Below are positions 54,394-62,253 of a stretch of DNA of 64,000 nucleotides, piece after piece (the first letter of the stretch is position 1; each line of letters starts with the position of its first letter). The notes under the pieces are model-generated. The model was not told the DNA's origin. It made no database searches and was given only the letters and a program-made list of their open reading frames with translations. Source of the DNA: Streptomyces sp. NBC_01210 (GTDB taxonomy: Bacteria > Actinomycetota > Actinomycetes > Streptomycetales > Streptomycetaceae); the NCBI RefSeq assembly GCF_036010325.1, contig NZ_CP108549.1:3534001-3598000 (forward strand). The letters are read 5' to 3'. A program made the translations under genes and the position numbers.

Positions 54394-56481
54394 ATGATCC
54401 CCCTCAGCACCGGCGACCCCTTGCGCCTCGGCCCGTACCGACTCATCGGCACACTGGGCGAAGGCGGCATGGGGAAGGTCTACTTCGGGCGGGACACCAG
54501 CGGCCGCAAGGCGGCGGTGAAGGTCCTGCGGCCCGAGCTCGCGCATGATCAGCACCTGGCCCAGCGCTTCGTCCGCGAGGCCCGGACCGCGCAGGCCGTG
54601 ACCAGCGCCGGCGTGGCTCGGGTACTGGGCGCACAGACCGAGGGCGGACGGCCCTGGATCGCCACCGAGTTCCTGGCAGGACCCACGCTGGAGGAGGCGG
54701 TCGACGCGTACGGGCCGCTGGGCGAGCCCGGTCTGCGTGCGCTCGCCGCGTCCCTCGCCCGTACGCTCCAGGACATTCATGCCGCGGACCTGGTCCACCG
54801 CGACCTCAAACCGTCCAATATCGTGCTGACTTCGCGCGGCCCCCGCGTCATCGACTTCGGCATCGCCCGCCCCGAGCACGGACTCACGCTCACCACCACG
54901 GGCCAGATCCCGGTCACCCCCGGCTACGGCGCTCCGGAGCAGGTCCTCGGGCAGCGGGTCGGTCCGCAGGCCGACGTCTTCTCGCTCGGGGCGGTTCTCG
55001 CGTACGCGGCCGGTGGGCAACGGGCCTTCAACGGCCCGCATGTGGCTGCGGTGCAGTACGAAGTCGTCCATGGTGAAGCGGACGTGAGCCGGGTGCCGGA
55101 CCAGCTCCGCCCCCTGATACTCCCCTGCCTCGCCAAGGACCCGGCGCATCGGCCCGTACCCGCGCAGATCGCCCAGGCGCTCGCGCCTCCCAAGAGCGCC
55201 GGCAAGGTCTGGCGGCAGGGGCCCTGGGCGGAGGAGATCGCCCGGCGGGAGACCACGGCCGAGCACCTGGTCTCGTCGTACTCGACGGAGGTTCCCGCCC
55301 AGCCGTCCCGGCGCCGCATGCTCACCGCCCTGGCCGTGGGCGGCACGGTCCTCGCGGCCGGTGCGGGTACGACCGCCTGGTGGCTCAAGGGCGGCGGTCG
55401 GCACGGTTCGGGGCCGCCGCCGGTCGCCGTTCCGCCGGCCGTCGAGACGCCGTCAGCCGCGGTACTGGCTGCCGGCGCCGACTTCGCGCCGCTGTGGGGC
55501 CCCGTGCGCGGGGCGGGTCCGAAGACCCCGGCTCCCCTTCCCGTACGCGATGTGGTGATCCTCGAGACCGACAAGGGTGGCCTGGCCGCCCATCGCGTGA
55601 CCGATGGGGAGCAGAAGTGGCGTGCCACCGGGGCGAGTGGCTCGGCCGGCTTCGTGACGGTCGCCGACAGACTCGTCGTGGGAGCGGACGCGGACGGCGC
55701 ATTGCAGGCGTTCATCGCATCCACCGGGGAGCAGGCCTGGACGACTTCCGGCATCACCGTCGAGAAGCTGCTGGCGGCGGACGCCGACACGGTCTACGTG
55801 ATGACCAAGGAGCGGCATCTGAGCGCGGTCGCTGTCGCCACGCGAAAGGTGCTGTGGTCGATCCCCACGCCCGTACGCACCTCGTACACCGCCCCACCGG
55901 CGGCGGCCGTCGGCGCGGGCCGCCTGGTGCTCTTCGCATCGGACGGCGTGGTGGTCGTCCTGGACACGGCCACCGGCCGCAAGGTGTGGGGCCTGCCCAA
56001 CCAGGGAACGGCGGCTCTGGCGCCCGCCGTCGTGAAGGACAGGGTTTACTTCGGCGGGCGGACTCTGGCCGCTCACGCGCTCGCCGACGGCAGGAAGATC
56101 TGGTCGGTGGAGCCGGAGACGAAGGTCGATGAGTCAGGCGGCGGCTGGGGTCCTCCGGCAGTGCGCGGGAACGAGCTGTACGCCGTCGACGACGGGCTGT
56201 ACCGTCGGCGCGCGAGCGACGGGACGAAGGAGTGGAAGTTCTACCTGCGCGGATACGGCGACGACCCCCGGAAGCGGCCGGTTGTGCAGGGCGGCACCGT
56301 TTGGATCGTCGAGTCGGGCTACTACGGACTGACGGCAGTCAGCGTGGACACCGGCGACGAACTCTTCCCGTACACCTTCGGCGATAAGGACGACGGGGCG
56401 GCGTACGAGGTGTCGGGCGACGGCAACCGGCTCTTCGCCGCGCACGGCGGCTCGGTCGTCGCCATGCCGGTACGCGCCTGA
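54394..56481 (+). CDS. Kinase B2: Ser/Thr protein kinase with PQQ-type propeller
   Basis: 695 residues from ATG 54394, 12 bp after A2. The kinase domain matches B1: LGEGGMGKVYFG, LVHRDLKPSNIVLTSRGP, VIDFGIARPEHGLTLTTTGQ and PVTPGYGAPEQVLGQRVG. The triple arginine at 306-308 (SRRRMLT) precedes the membrane helix. The propeller region has LDTATGRKVWG and VDTGDELF repeats and a long Pro/Ala linker. As in unit 1, it is the downstream partner of an A-type kinase. Confidence 0.92.
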   Translation: MIPLSTGDPLRLGPYRLIGTLGEGGMGKVYFGRDTSGRKAAVKVLRPELAHDQHLAQRFVREARTAQAVTSAGVARVLGAQTEGGRPWIATEFLAGPTLEEAVDAYGPLGEPGLRALAASLARTLQDIHAADLVHRDLKPSNIVLTSRGPRVIDFGIARPEHGLTLTTTGQIPVTPGYGAPEQVLGQRVGPQADVFSLGAVLAYAAGGQRAFNGPHVAAVQYEVVHGEADVSRVPDQLRPLILPCLAKDPAHRPVPAQIAQALAPPKSAGKVWRQGPWAEEIARRETTAEHLVSSYSTEVPAQPSRRRMLTALAVGGTVLAAGAGTTAWWLKGGGRHGSGPPPVAVPPAVETPSAAVLAAGADFAPLWGPVRGAGPKTPAPLPVRDVVILETDKGGLAAHRVTDGEQKWRATGASGSAGFVTVADRLVVGADADGALQAFIASTGEQAWTTSGITVEKLLAADADTVYVMTKERHLSAVAVATRKVLWSIPTPVRTSYTAPPAAAVGAGRLVLFASDGVVVVLDTATGRKVWGLPNQGTAALAPAVVKDRVYFGGRTLAAHALADGRKIWSVEPETKVDESGGGWGPPAVRGNELYAVDDGLYRRRASDGTKEWKFYLRGYGDDPRKRPVVQGGTVWIVESGYYGLTAVSVDTGDELFPYTFGDKDDGAAYEVSGDGNRLFAAHGGSVVAMPVRA

Positions 56482-56578
56482 CCGGATTGCACGTGCAAGG
56501 CGCCCTCGGAGCCGACCAACGGTCGGCGGTCCATGACCGCCCCCGGACGGACCACCCTCCGGGCCCGCACCGGCACTT

Positions 56579-56621
56579 GAGTAGGCTCCTGTCGTTCATG
56601 ACCACCACGGGGGCTTAGCAG
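56579..56621 (+). promoter_or_regulatory. Conserved promoter/leader of kinase unit 3
   Basis: GAGTAGGCTCCTG about 40 bases before the ATG, then GGGGGCTTAGCAG. Same element as units 1 and 2. The bases 56482-56578 between kinase B2 and this promoter hold no other recognisable feature. Confidence 0.65.
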
Positions 56622-57542
56622 ATGGAACGAGCACACACGGAACGGCCGCAGGGGCACAGTCCGCGCCAGATCGGGCCGTACTACCTCATCACGCGTCTCG
56701 ATCCGGCCGGTCCGGGCTTTCCCCCGGTCCCCGAGCGCCGCTTCATCGCGCGCAGCGCGGACGGCGATCGTACGGTGCTGGTCAGGACACCGGGGGAAGG
56801 TGTGGATCCCGAACGTTTTCTCGTCGAGGCGGACGCCGGACGCCGGCTGCTCGGCCCCTGGGTCTCCCCCGTCGCCGAACTGTCGCCGCCGTCGGACTCC
56901 CCCTGGTACGCGTCCCCGTACCTCCCCTCGCTGCCGCTTCCCGTGGCCCTCGCCGTCCACGGCGGGCCTCTGCCGGAGCGCACGGTGCGGGCCATCGGGG
57001 CTGCCCTCGCCGAGACGCTGGCGGGCGCGCACGCGACGGGCATCACACACGCCGGCCTGTCCCCGGCGGCCGTACTGCTGGCGGGCGACGGCCCGCGTCT
57101 GACCTGCTTCGGCGCCGTACGCGCCGCCGCCCCGGACGGCGAACAGCGCTCCGGCCTGCCCGGCCTGGAGCCCGGCAGCCTCGCCCCGGAGCAGGCATCG
57201 GGCGGCCGCCCGCGCCCGCCGGGGGACGTCTACTCCCTGGGCGCGATCCTCGCGTACGCCGCCACCGGCCACACGGTCCCGGACAGTGCCGAACTCCCCG
57301 AATCCCTGCGCTCCTTGATCTCCCGCTGCCTCACCCGCGACCCGGCGGCCCGCCCGACCGCGGCCGAGGTCCTGCACGCGCTGCCGCCCGCGTCCACAGC
57401 GCCGGCGTCAACGGTTCTTGACTCGAGCACCTCGCTGTTGACGCCCGGCTGGCTGCCGGGCCGTGTGGTGGCGGCGGTGGCCCGCCAGTCCGCCGAGGTA
57501 CTCGCCGCGGAGCTTCGCGTCCCGCAGACCCACGGTGCCTGA
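56622..57542 (+). CDS. Pseudokinase of unit 3
   Basis: 306 residues with GGGGG upstream. A kinase-like fold ends in LAPEQASGG (SPEQATG-like) and RCLTRDPAARPTAAEVLHAL. The active site is lost: the VALK lysine is R55 (TVLVRT), HRD is HAG (THAGLSPAAV), the catalytic-loop Asn is Ala, DFG is CFG (162-164), and the glycine loop is absent. There is no membrane helix or propeller. It lies 3 bp before kinase A3 and is probably translated with it. A role as allosteric partner or scaffold of the kinases is an inference. Confidence 0.88.
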   Translation: MERAHTERPQGHSPRQIGPYYLITRLDPAGPGFPPVPERRFIARSADGDRTVLVRTPGEGVDPERFLVEADAGRRLLGPWVSPVAELSPPSDSPWYASPYLPSLPLPVALAVHGGPLPERTVRAIGAALAETLAGAHATGITHAGLSPAAVLLAGDGPRLTCFGAVRAAAPDGEQRSGLPGLEPGSLAPEQASGGRPRPPGDVYSLGAILAYAATGHTVPDSAELPESLRSLISRCLTRDPAARPTAAEVLHALPPASTAPASTVLDSSTSLLTPGWLPGRVVAAVARQSAEVLAAELRVPQTHGA

Positions 57543-57545
57543 CCT

Positions 57546-59729
57546 GTGCTCTCCCCACTCACGCAGGACGATCCCGCCGGATTCGGTGCGTACCGTCTGA
57601 TCGCCCGCCTGGGCAGCGGCGGCATGGGCACCGTCTATCTGGCCCGTTCGGCCGGCGGCCGGACCGTCGCGCTCAAGACCATGCACGCGGGCATCGCCAC
57701 CGACCCGGGATTCCGGACCCGCTTCCGGCTGGAGACCGACGCGGCACGCATCATCGGCGGCCATCACGGCGCGATCGTGGTCGACGCCGACCCGCAGGCC
57801 GAAACGCCTTGGCTGGCCACCGAATACGTCCTCGGCCCGCCGCTGGACGACGCGGTCGCACTGGCCGGGCCGCTGCCGGAGACGTCGATCCGTGCGCTGG
57901 GTGCTGCGCTCGCCGGGGCGCTGGCTCAGCTCCACGCGTCGGATGTCGTCCACCGCGACTTGAAGCCGTCGAATGTCATGATCACGGCGTACGGCCCCAA
58001 AATCATCGACTTCGGCATCGCGCGGGCGGCGGGCGACGACCGCCTCACCCGTACGGGGGCGGCGGCGGGAACCCCGGCGTTCATGTCCCCTGAGCAGGCG
58101 ACGGGCCAGGAACACACCCCGGCGGGCGACGTGTTCGCGCTGGCCGGCGTCCTGGTTCACGCCGCTACGGGCCACGGCCCCTTCGGCGCCGGCCAGGCCG
58201 CCGACCTCCTCTACCGCGTCCGGTACGCCGACGCGGATCTGACGGGCGTACCCGATGCGTTGGTCCCGATCCTGACCCGCTGTCTGTCGAAGGACCCGTC
58301 GCAGCGACCCACCACCTGGGAGCTGAGCAGCCACCTCCACGACGGCCAGGGCCAGTTCGCGGACCATCTCCCGGACACAGTCCTCGCCGAGATCGCCCGC
58401 CGCGCGACGGAGGTCTGGCAGCACCAGCCGTACCGCCTCCCTGCGCCGCTCGACGAAACCCAGCCCTCGACGACACCGCGCACAGGACTTTCCCGCCGCA
58501 GCCTGCTGACGATCGGCGGCGGATCGGCGCTGGGGATTGCGGCGGCGGGGGCAGGGGCGTGGATGTGGATCGGCCCCGGGAAGCCGGCCGAGACAGATCC
58601 TCTGAGGCTGACGGGCATCTCCTCCCCCACCCCCAAAAAGCCCAACGAGCGACAGCTGTGGCAGGTCAGGGTGAGCGGCCATCCGGGCGCCTCGCACCCT
58701 GGAGCCGCATCGACTCCCATCGTCGTCGGCGACCTGGTGGCGCTCGTCGTCAGCAGTGGGCTGGCGGCGGTCGACGCGCGGACCGGAAAGACCGCGTGGA
58801 CAACCGGCGGCAAGGAATTCAACTGGCAGATCGCCTCCGACGGCGAGGCGATCCACCGCCTGGCCAAGGCGGAGAGGACCGACGACGAGCAGGCCGGTGT
58901 CCGGCCTCTCGTGGTGGAGACGGTCGACCTCACCACCGGCGAGCCGAAGCAGGGTCCACGGCTGAGGAACTCCGACGGGGCCGTTCCCGAGAACCAATTG
59001 GTCAGTGCCGGGGGTGGCGTCGTCCATCTGGCCGCCGCCCAGAGCACGAAGGGGCCCTGGTTCCTGGCCGCGCTGGACATGGCGAGCGGCAATGAGCTGT
59101 GGAGGCAACCGCTACCGCCGCTGCCGGCCGGATCCAAGCGGCTGCATTTTCTCGCCGGGCGCAGTGTGGGCGACAAGCTCGTCCTGCTGCAGGAGACCGC
59201 CAAGGGCGAGGTGCGTGTGGTCGTGCGCAACTCGCTCACCGGGAAGGTCGTATGGGACAAGCCCTGGGCCGGCGTCGAGCCGGACCAGGTACGCGGACTG
59301 CTCGCGACGGACGAGACTCATGTCTTCCTCGGCCTCGGAGACCTGCGCGCCCTGCGACTGAGCGACGGGCACGTGAGGTGGAGGGACAAAGCGATGACGC
59401 ACAACCCCTACGGACCCGCCGCCGTCGCCGACGGTGTGGTCTACGCCGTGCAGAAGGGGATCAACATCATCGGTCGCAACGCAGAGGACGGGAGCAGCGA
59501 ATGGCTGAACAGCGACGGCGGCCTGGAGGTGGACCTGTCCGGCCCTGTCGTCGTCGGGACGGAGCACCTCTACTCCAAAGGCCCGTACAGCCTGCGCATC
59601 TCCGGCCTCGAGGACCGCAGGGCCACCGATGAGTACTCCACGACCGGCACTCGCTTCATCGGCCATGAGCGCGCAAGGGTCGTGGTCGCTCTCGGCGGCG
59701 GCTTCCTCAGCGCCTTCCCGCTCCAGTGA
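57546..59729 (+). CDS. Kinase A3: Ser/Thr protein kinase with PQQ-type propeller
   Basis: 727 residues from GTG 57546. Kinase domain complete: LGSGGMGTVYLARSAGGRTV, VVHRDLKPSNVMITAYGPKI, IDFGIARAAGDDRLTRTGAA, MSPEQATGQEHTPAGDVFAL. The twin-arginine motif is LSRRSLLT (R317, R318) and is followed by the membrane helix. The propeller half has DARTGKTAWTT, SGNELWRQPL and NSLTGKVVWDK repeats. The stop overlaps a GTG that begins another ORF frame, but the B3 start is placed 24 bases later. Confidence 0.92.
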   Translation: MLSPLTQDDPAGFGAYRLIARLGSGGMGTVYLARSAGGRTVALKTMHAGIATDPGFRTRFRLETDAARIIGGHHGAIVVDADPQAETPWLATEYVLGPPLDDAVALAGPLPETSIRALGAALAGALAQLHASDVVHRDLKPSNVMITAYGPKIIDFGIARAAGDDRLTRTGAAAGTPAFMSPEQATGQEHTPAGDVFALAGVLVHAATGHGPFGAGQAADLLYRVRYADADLTGVPDALVPILTRCLSKDPSQRPTTWELSSHLHDGQGQFADHLPDTVLAEIARRATEVWQHQPYRLPAPLDETQPSTTPRTGLSRRSLLTIGGGSALGIAAAGAGAWMWIGPGKPAETDPLRLTGISSPTPKKPNERQLWQVRVSGHPGASHPGAASTPIVVGDLVALVVSSGLAAVDARTGKTAWTTGGKEFNWQIASDGEAIHRLAKAERTDDEQAGVRPLVVETVDLTTGEPKQGPRLRNSDGAVPENQLVSAGGGVVHLAAAQSTKGPWFLAALDMASGNELWRQPLPPLPAGSKRLHFLAGRSVGDKLVLLQETAKGEVRVVVRNSLTGKVVWDKPWAGVEPDQVRGLLATDETHVFLGLGDLRALRLSDGHVRWRDKAMTHNPYGPAAVADGVVYAVQKGINIIGRNAEDGSSEWLNSDGGLEVDLSGPVVVGTEHLYSKGPYSLRISGLEDRRATDEYSTTGTRFIGHERARVVVALGGGFLSAFPLQ

Positions 59730-59752
59730 CTCCCACAGAAAGCCATCGCCCC

Positions 59753-61870
59753 GTGAAACCGCTCGGCACCGGTGATCCACTCCGGCTCGGCCCGTACCGC
59801 CTGCTCGGTGTACTCGGCGAAGGGGGCATGGGCAAGGTCTACTTCGGTCGGGACGGCGCGGGCACAAGCGCTGCCGTCAAGGTCCTTCGTCCCGAACTCT
59901 CGCACGACCAGCACCTGGCTCAGCGCTTCGTGCGCGAGGCGCAGATGGCCCAGTCGGTCACCAGCAAGGGCGTGGCCCGGGTGCTCGGCTCCCGGATGGA
60001 GGGCGGACGGCCCTGGATCGCCACCGAGTTCCTGGCCGGTCCGACGCTCGACGAGGCGATTGCCTCGTACGGGCCGATGGACGGTCCGGCTGTACGGGCT
60101 CTTGCCGCGGCTCTCGCCCGCACTCTCCACGACATTCATGTGTCGGGACTCGTCCACCGTGACCTGAAGCCCTCGAACATCGTCATGACGTCGGCCGGGC
60201 CCCGCATCATCGACTTCGGCATCGCCCGGCCCGAGCACGGTCTCACACTCACCACCACGGGCCAGATCCCGGTCACCCCCGGCTACGGTGCCCCGGAGCA
60301 GATCCTCGGGCAGCGGGTCGGACCGGCGGCGGACGTCTTCTCGCTCGGAGCCGTACTCGTCTTCGCCGCGAGCGGCCGACGCGCCTTCGACGCGAGCCAT
60401 GTGGCAGCCGTGCAGTACGAAGTCGTGCACGGCGAACCGAATCTGACCCAGGTCCCGGCGGAGCTCCAGCCGTTGATCGACCCGTGTCTGGCCAAGGAGG
60501 CCGGTATCCGCCCGGGCCCCAACCAGATCGCCTCCGCTTTCGCGCCGCCAAAGGGCGCCGAACGCATTTGGAAGCGTGGTCAGTTGGCGGACGACATCAG
60601 GAGCCGTGAATGGGGGGTCAAGCAGCTCACGACGCTGCCGGCGACGGGTGAGGGGAGCAGCATCCCGCGCCGTCGGCTGCTGACCTCTCTTGCGGCGGGC
60701 GGTACGTTTCTGGCGGCGGGCGGCGGGGCGGGTGTCTGGTGGCTGCAGCGCGGCGGGAAGTCCGGCTCCGGCGCAGAGAAGAAGAAGCCGGCGGGTGCTT
60801 TCGACATCCCACCCGCGGTGAAGACGCCGACAGCCGCGTTGGCGCAGCCGGCATTCAGGGTGGGCGTCCTCGGTGACAAGTACCCCACGCTCAAGCCTCT
60901 GTGGGGCCCGCTGCAGGTCAATACAGAGGATTCGCCGGCTCCTGAGCCGGTCCGGGACGTCATCGTCTTCGGTGCGAAGAACGGCGGTCTGGCCGCCCAC
61001 AACGTGGTGGACGGCAAGTGGCGCTGGTCGGCCCCGGAGGTGGTGGCCTCGGGCGGATACGTCTCCCTGTCCGACCGGTTGATCGCAGCCGTCGGTCCGG
61101 GCGGAAAACTGCTGACGTTCGTCCCGTCCACGGGAGAGCGCAAATGGACGGTCCCAGCGGCGCAGGCCCGTTGTGTGCTCGCAGCTGACGACGACATGGT
61201 GTACGTGGTCACCAAGGATGACCGCCTCCGCGCGATCGGCCGCTCCGACGCCACGATCCGCTGGACGACCCCGGCTCCGGCGTCCAAGCTCACGCGGAGC
61301 AACACAGGCGCGGTCGCTGCTCAGGGACGGCTCGTATTCAGCGCCCCGGGCGGCATCGTCTTCGCCGTCGACACGAACAATGGACAGATCGCCTGGCAGT
61401 TCACCTCCGGGTCCAAGATCAGTCTGACGCCCGCCGTCCTGGACAGCACCGTCTACCTCGGCGGCAAGGATCTGACCGCGCTGCGTATCTCCAACGGCAA
61501 GGTGCTCTGGCGGTCGAAGCCTCACAAGGACGACCAGGGCAACCGCGAGTCGTGGTCGACGCCCGGCACGGACGGCATGTCGCTGTATGCCATGAGGGGC
61601 CGTTGGGCCCAGCGCGTCAACCTGGTGGACAAGGACCTGCTCTGGGAATCCGGGACCATAGGCGACTTCAGGAGCCCGGTCCTCAGACAGGGCAGCTACG
61701 CCTGGATCATCGACGATCTGTCAAACGTGAAGGCTATTGACCTCAGCGAGGGAACGTCCCTGATCGACTACACCCCGGAGAAGCTTTCCCCGCCCCTCGG
61801 CTTCAAGGCGGACGGCAACCGTCTCTTCATCCTGACCGAGGAGTACCTGCTGGCGCTGCCGGTGATGTGA
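59753..61870 (+). CDS. Kinase B3: Ser/Thr protein kinase with PQQ-type propeller
   Basis: 705 residues from GTG 59753, preferred over GTG 59726 because it aligns exactly with the starts of B1 and B2 (PLG.GDPLRLGPYRL) and places the triple arginine at residues 306-308 in all three. Kinase domain: LGEGGMGKVYFG, LVHRDLKPSNIVMTSAGPRI, DFGIARPEHGLTLTTTGQIP. The motif PRRRLLT precedes the membrane helix. The propeller has FVPSTGERKW, VDTNNGQIAWQ and ISNGKVLWRSK repeats and is preceded by a Lys/Ala-rich linker. Confidence 0.92.
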   Translation: MKPLGTGDPLRLGPYRLLGVLGEGGMGKVYFGRDGAGTSAAVKVLRPELSHDQHLAQRFVREAQMAQSVTSKGVARVLGSRMEGGRPWIATEFLAGPTLDEAIASYGPMDGPAVRALAAALARTLHDIHVSGLVHRDLKPSNIVMTSAGPRIIDFGIARPEHGLTLTTTGQIPVTPGYGAPEQILGQRVGPAADVFSLGAVLVFAASGRRAFDASHVAAVQYEVVHGEPNLTQVPAELQPLIDPCLAKEAGIRPGPNQIASAFAPPKGAERIWKRGQLADDIRSREWGVKQLTTLPATGEGSSIPRRRLLTSLAAGGTFLAAGGGAGVWWLQRGGKSGSGAEKKKPAGAFDIPPAVKTPTAALAQPAFRVGVLGDKYPTLKPLWGPLQVNTEDSPAPEPVRDVIVFGAKNGGLAAHNVVDGKWRWSAPEVVASGGYVSLSDRLIAAVGPGGKLLTFVPSTGERKWTVPAAQARCVLAADDDMVYVVTKDDRLRAIGRSDATIRWTTPAPASKLTRSNTGAVAAQGRLVFSAPGGIVFAVDTNNGQIAWQFTSGSKISLTPAVLDSTVYLGGKDLTALRISNGKVLWRSKPHKDDQGNRESWSTPGTDGMSLYAMRGRWAQRVNLVDKDLLWESGTIGDFRSPVLRQGSYAWIIDDLSNVKAIDLSEGTSLIDYTPEKLSPPLGFKADGNRLFILTEEYLLALPVM

Positions 61871-61920
61871 GACTTGATTTCTCTCGCCTCAGGTCAGCCT
61901 CCAGCGCGGGGTCGACAGAC

Positions 61921-62019
61921 TCAGCCTTCGGAGACGAACCTGCCGACGTCGGCCCACGTGACGACCTCCACGCAAGCGGGACCGTCGTCCGTGCTGTAGC
62001 TGCTCTTGTACCAGCCCAT
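61921..62019 (-). pseudogene. Truncated DUF397 ORF
   Basis: 32 residues from ATG 62019 (MGWYKSSYSTDDGPACVEVV and TWADVGRFVSEG). The start matches the DUF397 hallmark (WxKSSYSxxxGxxCVEV), but the usual middle of the domain (~25-30 residues, including the VRDSK block) is missing and the end resumes near the C-terminus. It is either an internally deleted remnant or a minimal copy. Full-length DUF397 genes usually sit beside XRE-type regulators, and none is next to it here. The rest of 61871-62253 shows nothing I can support. Confidence 0.55.
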
Positions 62020-62253
62020 CTCGGAATCGGCTCCGGTAGAGGTGCGACGACCCCTGTGACCGCGCCTTCCGCGCTCCAGAGCCGGGCCGGTGCAGTGAGT
62101 GCAGCCCACCGGCGCCGCCGGCGTTCTGAGCTGCCGCAGGCCGCGGGCTTGGGCACCCCGCTCACCAGCTTGGTGTCGTTCTGACAGCCCAGATCGGCGG
62201 CGCCCTTGTCGCACCGAACCCCTCGCTCGCGGGATCCTATGAAGACAGCTACG

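Noticed and set aside
59726..59752. Upstream GTG as start of kinase B3
   Set aside because: It overlaps the A3 stop and adds nine residues that B1 and B2 lack. GTG 59753 aligns the starts and places the triple arginine at 306-308 in all three.
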